Of a stretch of 64,000 bases of DNA, positions 56,658 to 64,000 are shown piece by piece. The notes under the pieces are model-generated. The model had not been told where the DNA came from. It saw only the letters and a list, made by a program, of their open reading frames with translations, and did no database searches. The position numbers and the translations under genes were made by a program. The stretch's first letter is position 1, and each line of letters opens with the position of its first letter. The DNA is from Bidens hawaiensis (lineage: Eukaryota > Streptophyta > Magnoliopsida > Asterales > Asteraceae). The stretch is from the NCBI GenBank assembly GCA_021521415.1, contig JAIQDT010000027.1, forward strand, positions 1,511,001 to 1,575,000, read 5' to 3'.

Positions 56658-56870
56658 CTAGAGTTGTTCATTGATTTCTCGTAGTTCCATTTTCATATTT
56701 TCCACTGATTCGGTGAGTTGGACAAGGCGAATTTCATTTAGAAGATTCATTTTGGTGAACTCCTTGACGAGTTCTTGAAGTTTCAAGAGAAGCTCGGTTT
56801 TGGAGACATGGCAGGCATCGTTTCTCTGGCATCGGGAAACGGGAATTGCTTCACTCATTTCAGTAGGCAT
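56658..56870 (-). CDS. Small coiled-coil ORF, module 1, downstream of Athila pol
   Basis: A 70-codon frame starts MPTEMSEAIPVSRCQRNDACHVSK and then forms a helix TELLLKLQELVKEFTKMNLL..EIRLVQLTESVENMKMELRE. Over 25 aligned helix residues, 7 are identical to the module-2 product, including LQ, N, E-x-R and L at the same spacing. A TATA box (minus strand TATAAAAGG, 56936-56944) lies about 70 bases upstream, and behind it two CACGG-type units. No pol-like or env-like domain is seen; its role is unknown. Confidence 0.55.
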   Translation of the reverse strand: MPTEMSEAIPVSRCQRNDACHVSKTELLLKLQELVKEFTKMNLLNEIRLVQLTESVENMKMELREINEQL

Positions 56871-56937
56871 GTTGAATTTTTCAGAGAGGAATGTATTGGT
56901 TTTGGTTGATGCAAGGAATGCATTGGCAAGAGGTGCC

Positions 56938-56944
56938 TTTTATA
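56938..56944 (-). promoter_or_regulatory. TATA box before module 1
   Basis: TATAAAA on the minus strand, in the context GCTATAAAAGGCACC, lies about 70 bases before the ATG at 56870. Confidence 0.5.
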
Positions 56945-56961
56945 GCAAACCAGTCAACTAA

Positions 56962-57110
56962 AAACGGCCCCATGCTGTTAGAAGCACGCCCCCGTGTTTT
57001 CTCTCTGACAATTCTGTTACAAACCAGTCTGACTGAGATTTTTGCAGCGAAGATTCCGGTCCGCAATTTTTGGCACGGGACTGTGCTTTTGGATGCACGC
57101 CCCCGTGTTT
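56962..57110. repeat. Two degenerate CACGG/GTGCTT units upstream of module 1
   Basis: ACGGCCCCATGCT..AGAAGCACGCCCCCGTG at 56964-56999 and GGCACGGGACTGTGCTTTTGG..GCACGCCCCCGTG at 57072-57107 are variants of the palindromic unit at 55562 and 56205. Stems are weaker here. Confidence 0.65.
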
Positions 57111-57208
57111 TTAGCCTTTTAGTTTTTTTTATGCTTATGTATTTACAAGGCCTAGTTTTGCGAAGGTCTTGGCCAGACCTTATTCCATTGATTTCTTATT
57201 CAGGGGGT

Positions 57209-58528
57209 TAGAGGGCTAATACTTCCATAACTTCTTCAAATGGTCCATCGATATATGGTTTTAATCGATGTCCATTTACTTTGTACTTTTGTCCATTTGA
57301 ATTTGAGATATCAACTGTTCCATAGTCAAAAACTGATTCAACTATGTATGGACCTGTCCATCAAGATTTCAATTTTTCTGGGAAAAGACGTAAACGAGCG
57401 TTGTATAATAGTACACGGTCGCCAGCTTGAAATTTCTTGTTTCCTTTTAAATGGGCGTCATGCAAGCGTTTAGCCTTTTCCTTGTAAGACCAGGAATTTT
57501 CATAGGCCAATGCTCTCAGTTCCTCGAGCTTACTAATTTGATCTTCCCGGTTTATGCCGGCGAACGTTAGATCAAAGTTTACTGCTCTGAGAGCCCAGTA
57601 GGCTTTGTGTTTTAATTCTACCTGGTAGATGACATGTTTTCCCGTAAACGAGTTTGAAGGGTGTCGTTCCTATGGTAGTTTTGTAAGCTGTCCTGAGGGC
57701 CCACAAGGCGTCATCTAACTTTTCTGCCCAATTTTTGCGATTCATTCCTATAGTTCTTTCTAAAATCCTTTTAATTCCTCGATTTGAGACTTCCTCTTGC
57801 CCACTAGTTTGAGGGTGATATGGTATTTCCAGTCGGTGGTGAATCCCATATCGTGCTAAGACTTTGTTCATTAATGCGTTACAGAAGTGGGTACCTCTGT
57901 CGCTGATTAGGGCCTTTGGAGTACCAAATCGTGAAAGTAGCTTTCTTAGAAATCTTACAACTACTCGAGCATCGTTAGTGGGAAGGGCTTGTGCCTCTAC
58001 CCATTTAGATACGTAATCGACTGCTACAAGGATGTATTTGTTTCCGAATGAGTTAGGAAATGGGCCCATGAAATCTATTCCCCATACATCAAAGATCTCA
58101 CAAATTTGAATGCCCTTTTGACTCATCTCATTTTTGGATGAGATGTTCCCGGCTCTTTGACAAGCATCGCATACTTGGATCAAAGTATGTGTATCTTTGT
58201 ATATGGTGGGCCAAAAAAATCCTGCATCAAACACTTTTCTGACCGTAGTGGCGGTACTCTGGTGTCCACTAGTGGGTCCATCAGTGCAGTGTTTTAGAAC
58301 GTCTAAGGCCTCCTTGCCTGCTATGCACCTACGAATAACTTGGTCAGCGCCTATCCTAAACAGGTATGGATCTTCCCAGAAGTAAAACTTAAGATCGGAG
58401 AAGAATTTCTTCCGCTTTTGATGGGTAAGTCCTTTTCTTAGGATTCTACAAGCTAGGTAGTTTGCGAAGTCGGCATACCAATGACTTTCATCTCTCTCTT
58501 TTATGAAGGCTTGAATGTGCATGAGAAT
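57209..58528 (-). pseudogene. Athila integrase
   Basis: The HHCC head spans [11 protein letters not shown] to CDACQR. The core has [23 protein letters not shown] and [15 protein letters not shown], so the D-D-E residues are present in a 316-codon frame (57572-58522). A shift near 57630 moves the GNKKFQAGDRVLLYNARLRLFPEKLKS and WTGPYIVE C-terminus into another frame that reaches about 57209; a TGA stands before WTGP. It ends the pol polyprotein. Confidence 0.9.
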
Positions 58529-59960
58529 TTAATGTGGGAAATTATCATTGATAATTTCTTTGTGAAGTTCTTCTGAAGCTGGGCATTCTAAACGTGAGAG
58601 GTGGTCTGCGGCGACATTCTCTGCTCCCTTTTTGTCTTTGACTTCTATGTCGAATTCTTGAAGTAGTAGGATCCATCTGAAAAGTCTAGGTTTGGCATCC
58701 TGTTTGTTGAAGAGGTATCGTATGGCGGCATGGTCGGTGTAAACTATGGTTTTGGAAAGAACTTTGTAGGATCTAAACTTTTCAAAGGCGAAAACTATTG
58801 CTAATAACTCTTTTTCTGTTGTGGTGTAGTTTTCTTGTGCATCATTAAGAGTTTTACTAGCATAGTAAATTGGTTGAAAATGTTTTTCTTTGCGTTGTCC
58901 GAGTACGGCTCCAACTGCAAAGTCACTTGCATTGCACATGATTTCGAATGGAAGGGTCCAATCGGGTGTAGTCATGATTGGTGCGTTGACAAATTTGTAT
59001 TTTAATATGTTGAATGATTCAACACATTCTTCAGAGAAGACGAAGGGTGCGTCTTTCTCCAGAAGTTTGGTCATAGGTCTAGAAATTTTGGAAAAGTCTT
59101 TTATGAAACGGCGGTAGAATCCTGCGTGACCTAGAAAACTTCTAATGGTTTTGACTGAAGTTTGTGGGGGAAGTTTGGATATGGTTTCTATTTTGGCCCT
59201 ATCAACTTCTAGTCCTGCTTGGGATATCTTGTGACCTAGAACAATGCATTCCTTTACCATAAAGTGGCATTTTTCCCAGTTGAGTACTAAGTTTACTTCT
59301 TCACACCTAGCCAACATTTTGTCGAGGTTGTTTAAACAATGATCGAAGGAATCTCCAAAAACTGAGAAGTCATCCATGAAGACTTCCATCGAGTTTTTGA
59401 TCATTTCATGAAAGATGGCCACCATGCAACGTTGGAAGGTGGTTGGAGCATTACATAGTCCAAATGGCATTCTTCGGTAGGCGAAGGTTCCATACGGATA
59501 TGTAAAGGTGGTTTTTTCCTGATCTTCAGGAGCAATAGGAATTTGGAAATATCCGGAAAATCCGTCAAGAAAACAGTAGAAAAGTTTTCCAGATAATCGC
59601 TCAAGTATTTGATCGATGAAAGGAAGTGGAAAGTGATCTTTTCTTTTGGTGTCATCCGGTAATCAATGCAAACTCGCCAGCCTGTGAAGGTCCTCATTGG
59701 TATCAGCTCGTCCGTCTCGTTCATTACGACCGTCATTTCTCCCTTCTTGGGTACTATTTGAACGGGACTAACCCAAGGTGAATCTGAGATTAGGTTGATT
59801 AATCCAGCATCCAGCAGTTTGATTACTTCCTTCTTCACCACTTCTTGCATGTAGGGATTGAGACGTCTTTGATGTTGGACCACGGGTTTGTATTCCTCCT
59901 CCATGAGAATTTTGTGAGTACAAAAGGAGGGACTAATGCCTTTGATGTCCATGATCTTCC
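58529..59960 (-). pseudogene. Athila reverse transcriptase and RNase H
   Basis: The 313-codon frame (58529-59470) reads [30 protein letters not shown] (catalytic Asp pair near 59371-59376), [14 protein letters not shown], and RNase H blocks [31 protein letters not shown] and [12 protein letters not shown]. The usual RNase H Asp of VDAS is Asn here (CNAS). The N-terminal half ([33 protein letters not shown]) is in another frame, with shifts near 59660 and 59480. Confidence 0.9.
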
Positions 59961-60340
59961 ATGCAATAGCCTTCTTATGGCTCTTAAGAACCTTAAGAAG
60001 TTTGTCTTTCTCTTCTTTGGAAAGGTGAGATGAAATAATTACTGCGAGTTGAGAATCTTCTTCTAAAAAGGCGTATTCGAGATGATTTGGTAGTTCTTTT
60101 AATTCTAAGGCTGGTGGTTCTTCGATTGATGGTTTTGATTTTTCATTGCATTCAGTGATTTCATATATTCTTCTGCTGTTTCCTGATAATCATTTTTGAT
60201 ATTTTCGTTTTCTAAAATGGGTTTGTTGAGTGTTTTGTCTAAGACTTGTGTTTCTAGTGGTATATTGATGGAGGAATCTCGCATATAGCAACTCACGATG
60301 GAATCTATGATGTCAACACAGTATAGTGTGTCATCGTGCT
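59961..60340 (-). pseudogene. Athila PR-RT spacer
   Basis: A polar, Asn/Lys/Glu-rich linker (LDKTLNKPILENENIKNDYQ) links protease and RT in minus-strand frames broken by a shift near 60105. No domain is recognised. Confidence 0.6.
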
Positions 60341-60760
60341 GTTGCGGATATTACATAGATTTTCCTATGTCAAAAGTGATTGTCTCGTCATTGACCCTGA
60401 GAGTAAGCTTGTCGGTGCAAACATCAATAATAGTCTTTGCGGTGGCTAAGAAGGGTCTTCCTAAAATCAGAGGTTCACTTTTGTCTTCCTCCATGTCTAG
60501 ATTCACAAAATCTACTGGGAAAACAAACTTGTCAATTTTGACAAGCATATTTTCAACAATGCCCCGAGAATATTTAATGGATCGGTCAGCTAACTGAATG
60601 GTCATGTTGGTGGGTTTTGGTTCTCCTATCCCAAGTTTTTCAAACACCGCATAAGGCATTAAATTAATACTAGCTCCTAGGTCAGCCAGGGCATTGCCAA
60701 CAGACAAATTTCCTATAAGACAAGGGATAGTAAAGCTCCCCGGATCGGTCATTTTCGTTG
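60341..60760 (-). pseudogene. Athila aspartic protease
   Basis: IPCLIGNLSVGNALADLGASINLMPYAVFEKLG holds the D-L-G-A active-site loop typical of Athila. PLILGRPFLATAKTIIDV is the flap-proximal conserved block. The frame is open for 133 codons (60351-60752). Confidence 0.85.
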
Positions 60761-61854
60761 GCAGCTTACTTTGGAGGACTACTGAACATTATTCACTTAG
60801 AGTGACATGTGAAAGTTCCTCCAGCTTCCTTTTGTTTGTCAGCACTTCTTTGGGAAACTTGGCATATTTTGGCATTTGAGCGATGGCTTCGACGAAAGGG
60901 ATGTTGATATGGAGTTGTTTGAAGAGTTCTAAAAACTTCCCGTACTGAGCTTCCAATCAATCATGCTTCAGCCTTCCAAGGTATGGAATGGGTGGAACAT
61001 AAGTTCTGACTGGCTCCTTGAGTTGTACGGTGCCCGTCGGGGTCAGTCTTTCTAGTGTTTTATCAGGGGATTCCTTTTCCATAACTGGTTCTGGAGTTGG
61101 TGAGGAAATATTAGTTGTACCGCTTCTGAGTGTAACAGCGTTAGTTGTTGCATTCGGGTTGGTGATTGTGTTGCTTGGAAGAGTGCCATGTAGTCTTTCG
61201 GATAATTGTCGGGCAATTTGTCCGATTTGAGTTTCTAGATTCTGGAGTGATGCTTGTTAGCTTTTGAGATCGGCTTCATGTTTTAACAACACTCCGCTGA
61301 TATCAACAGCTCTTGAGTCGGCCTTCTTCTCTGCTTCGTTTGTTTTGGTCATGAGTTGCATTAACATATCTCCGATCTTTGACTAGCTCGTGTTTTGATG
61401 GCTACTAGAACTTTGATCTTGAAATTGAGGTTTAGGATGGAAGGGTTGATTCATCGGTCTTTTCTCGAATCCGGGTAAGGGTTGAGTGTTACCTCCGTCT
61501 TTCCAAATGAAATTCTGGTGGTTTCTCTATCTTTGATTGTACTTGTTGCGGAAAGCGTTGTTCTGTCGAGCGATGAAATAGACATCTTCCATGGCCATAA
61601 TGACTTGTTTGCAATCACTTGTCTTATGACTCCCTCCACAAGTGTCACAGGTGAGTCTAGTTTTTGATAGCTCGGCTTGGAGTTGTTCGAATTTTTTAGA
61701 AAGGGCTTCAAGCTGTACTGTTACAAGAGTGTTGGAATCAACGTGGTGTATTCATTTATGGGTAGGTGTAGATCTTGGTGGGTTGCAAGCAAAACTCTTC
61801 TTTGCAGCTTTCTACAGGACTTCAAATGCTTCGTTAGGTGATGTTGGTGCATAA
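60761..61854 (-). pseudogene. Athila gag, C-terminal half
   Basis: The minus-strand translation shows LTCDTCGGSHKTSDC, a CCHC-like knuckle near 61620-61660, then MEDVYFIARQNN, a Gln/Ser-rich stretch, LETQIGQIARQLSER, AVTLRSGT and RTYVPPIPYLGRL, all standard for Athila gag. Stops appear at about 61537, 61384, 61258, 60958 and 60790. The capsid half is displaced by the copia insertion at 61855. Confidence 0.8.
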
Positions 61855-62259
61855 TGTCAGTAGTTCAGTATCTAGTGTTTTGTATGTGTATGTAATCGTG
61901 TTAGATTGGTTGTTTTGGTTTTAGATATGGTGTCACACAAGTTCGCCTGATGTAAGCGAACTTGTGGACAAGCGAAGTTAAGAAAACTTCGCCTAGTCTG
62001 TTAGGCGAAGTTGTCGAGGCCTATATATGCCTAACTTCGGCTTGTTTAGAAAGAGTTTTTTTTTTTGGGGGAGTACGTGTAAGTGATATTCAAGATCACG
62101 TGTTGAAGAGTTGCAATACAACGTGTTTATTAGTATTGTAACGTGTGTTTGTGTATCGTCTCAACGTATTATATATCTTACGCTCGTATCGTATTATGTG
62201 GGGATTCCGCACACTCGTGTTACGAGATACTCCTGTGTAGATCCGGCTAGGAACCTACA
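61855..62259 (+). repeat. 5' LTR of a young-looking copia element
   Basis: It runs TGTCAGTAGTTC to GGAACCTACA (405 bases), directly followed by the primer site. TATA box CTATATATG lies at 62022-62030. Two perfect hairpins occur: CACAAGTTCGC (61936-61946) with GCGAACTTGTG (61956-61966), and AACTTCGCCTA (61985-61995) with TAGGCGAAGTT (62002-62012). Confidence 0.9.
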
Positions 62260-62260
62260 A

Positions 62261-62273
62261 TTGGTATCAGAGC
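62261..62273 (+). other. Primer-binding site, tRNA-Met type
   Basis: TTGGTATCAGAGC follows the LTR after one base and carries the initiator tRNA-Met complement TGGTATCAGAGC. Confidence 0.95.
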
Positions 62274-62755
62274 TTTTGCTCCTCGTGATTGTGTGATTCG
62301 GGATTATCACACTGGTGTCAAGATCGTTCCGTTTGACTATTCGCGGAACGAGTTTACGTTGAAATACCTAGTTTTTGTGTCTTACCCATCTCCCACCATC
62401 AAATATAACCCATTACACATTCACATACCTCGCAATACGTCAAATTAAAACCTGCAAAACCCTTGTGTTCATCAGGCGAAGTTGCCGTCATCGTTTGTAG
62501 GGTTTAAGCGAACTTATAAGGTTTAAGCGAAGTTATAGAGAAAGCGAAGTTGGGAAGTTAAGCGAAGTTAAGTTGTTAAACGAAGTTATAGTGCAAGCGA
62601 AGTTAAGGACAAGCGAAGATAGGAAGAAGCAGCGAAGTTAAGTAGGCGAAGTTAAGCTCAAGCGAAGTTAAGCACAACTTCGCCATCTGATCACTGTTCA
62701 AAATAAAGAAAAATTAAATACTTTCTTTGTATTTCGAGACGTGTTTCTTTCAACT
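62274..62755 (+). other. Copia leader with GCGAAGTTA array
   Basis: From 62476 to 62690, GCGAAGTTA or a close variant occurs about twelve times. Eleven copies are in direct orientation and the last (AACTTCGCC) is inverted. The same word forms the hairpins in the LTR. No reading frame is present. Confidence 0.8.
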
Positions 62756-64000
62756 ATGACTTCGATAAACATTACAGAACTGGTAAAAATGGAGGTTGAA
62801 GCCGGTTCAGCAACTAAAGCTCCAAAAATGCACCGATTTCGTTGCATGGAAAGATCGGTTTGAACAGTACGTGAAGTATCAAGACGCTAAGATGTGGGTT
62901 TGCATTCAAGATGGATACATTCCACCAACATCCTTGTTTGAAGGTCGTGATCAAATTAAGAAGTATAGTAAGATGGAAGAGGAGGAAAAGAAAATGTATG
63001 AGGCAGAGAGTAAAGCTCATACAGCAATAACCATGGCTCTTCCACAAGAGATTCTTCATACCTTCAAGAAGTACAAAACTGCTAGAGAGCTATGGGAAAC
63101 ACTAGAAAATCGTTATGAAGGTAATGTGGGGATACGTGCATCCAAGACAAAGCTGCTAAAAATCCAATTCTCTGTATTCAAGTACTTGAAAAATGAATCA
63201 CTTGACGATATCATCACCAGATATTATCACTTGATGACCGAACTCAGTAATTACTCCATTGAATACAAAGAAGAAGAGATAGTAGAGAAACTTCTTGATG
63301 CTCTTCCACCGAAATGGGAAATGTATACGGTTTTGATGAGAGAGGATAAAGAATTTACCAATATTGATTTGGAAACAGCAGTCAATAAGTTACGAAATTT
63401 TGAACTTAACATGGTTCGGAAGGAGACACCAACTGATCAGGTTCAGGATCCGGGAATGTATGGTGCGAAAGTCACTTCAAGTTCAAGTTCAAAGTCAGAA
63501 TCCTCTGCCTACTACTCAAAGGGAGAATCAAATTCAAACTCAACTCGTGATGGTCATGTGATTCTCAATATGGATGGCGACGTATGTTTCGTAGCTGGAG
63601 GTAGTAATCCTTCAAAACCTCAAGCCACAACTGGAAATTTCTCGTCAAATGTCCTAAGCTACAACTACTCACAGATGCCCATGAGTGTTAAATCAGCTGA
63701 ACAACAGTTTGCTCTTTATGCATCCTTCATTGCATCTTATGAGAACTACATCAAAGGTAAAATAGTCGACCCTGCAACTTTGGATGAAGACTATGATCAG
63801 ATCGATGCTGATGATTTGGAGGAGATGGATCTGCAGTGGCAGATGGCTATGATAGTAAGAAGGGTAAAGAGATTCATGAAGAAAACGGGTAGAAAGTTCG
63901 TTGGAGAAAGACCAGGGTTTGATAAATCAAAGGTTCGATGTTACAACTGTCAACAGAATGGTCACTTTGCTAAGGAATGTACAAATGAGAGAGTCGAACG
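62756..64000 (+). CDS. Copia gag, nearly intact, runs off the right edge
   Basis: ATG 62756 opens [19 protein letters not shown] one-base shift between 62787 and 62862 moves reading to a frame that is then open without a stop to base 64000, about 390 codons. That frame shows [86 protein letters not shown] and an intact zinc knuckle [14 protein letters not shown] (63939-63980). Gag would form the virus-like particle. Apart from the single shift it is the best-preserved gene in the window. It belongs to the same gag family as SIRE-A and the + strand SIRE copy. Confidence 0.9.

Larger units (their letters stand above)
54560..61854 (-). mobile_element. Athila-type Ty3/gypsy element, minus strand, 5' end displaced
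   Basis: Gag, PR, RT, RNase H and INT lie in gypsy order on the minus strand, followed by about 2.6 kb of non-pol sequence and an LTR-like end. FMDDFSVFG in RT, the DLGAS protease and [15 protein letters not shown] are Athila hallmarks (family knowledge). The gag is cut at 61854 by the copia insertion and must continue beyond the right edge. Shifts and stops occur in RT, INT and gag. Confidence 0.9.

Noticed and set aside
62261..62273. tRNA-Met gene
   Set aside because: Only the 3'-end complement is present, at the primer-site position after an LTR; no tRNA body follows.

Overview
The window reads as a retrotransposon-dense, intergenic piece of a flowering-plant nuclear genome. The families and the block structure of their LTRs resemble those of Asteraceae, but that assignment is from memory of similar sequences and is an inference. 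I find no host gene, tRNA, rRNA or CRISPR. Practically every kilobase belongs to a Ty1/copia or Ty3/gypsy element, most of them broken by frameshifts, stops and nested insertions. Layout: 1-1827 is the 3' part of a TGTGACA-bounded LTR sitting in the gag of a Tork/Tnt1-like copia element (1828-6555, + strand, 3' LTR at the end). 6556-7032 is a scrambled chromovirus: an inverted RT scrap followed by an integrase/chromodomain tail, then a 3.0-kb LTR (7033-10057) and a truncated inverted LTR (10058-11564). From 11565 a + strand SIRE-like copia runs through the window in pieces (11565-12167, 21615-23760, 26948-27290, 52669-54050). It is interrupted by a complete Tekay-type gypsy element with two LTRs (12168-21614), by a solo LTR with a perfect target duplication ATCTA (23761-26947), and by a large inverted block. 

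The inverted block (27291-52668) is a minus-strand copia element ('copia B', 27296-33431, with its 5' LTR at 33432-33532 and 51290-52214). Its LTR was split by a second minus-strand SIRE-type element ('SIRE-A', 33533-51284, target duplication ATAGT). SIRE-A has gag, PR, INT, RT, RNase H and a third 3' reading frame, and its own gag is split by a solo LTR (46584-49257, duplication AATAT). From about 54.5 to 61.85 kb lies a minus-strand Athila-type gypsy: LTR-like 3' end, two small coiled-coil ORF modules, INT, RNase H/RT, PR, gag. It is cut at 61855 by the youngest-looking element, a + strand copia with a 405-bp LTR, a tRNA-Met primer site and a nearly intact gag that runs off the right edge. 

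The least ordinary signal is not a gene. Several unrelated retroelements carry dense arrays of short motifs that pair into hairpins: TTCGTTA/TAACGAA in a gypsy LTR, in a copia LTR and its UTRs and in an orphan stretch; GCGAAGTTA in the leader of the young copia; and palindromic ACGGCCCCGT/CGTGCTT-AAGCACG units in the Athila 3' region. There they precede two TATA-boxed, apparently paralogous coiled-coil micro-genes. A putative 0.5-kb intron inside the TGTGACA LTR families and a 13-copy W-box array inside one LTR also merit attention. All boundaries were read by eye; no alignment or database search was run.
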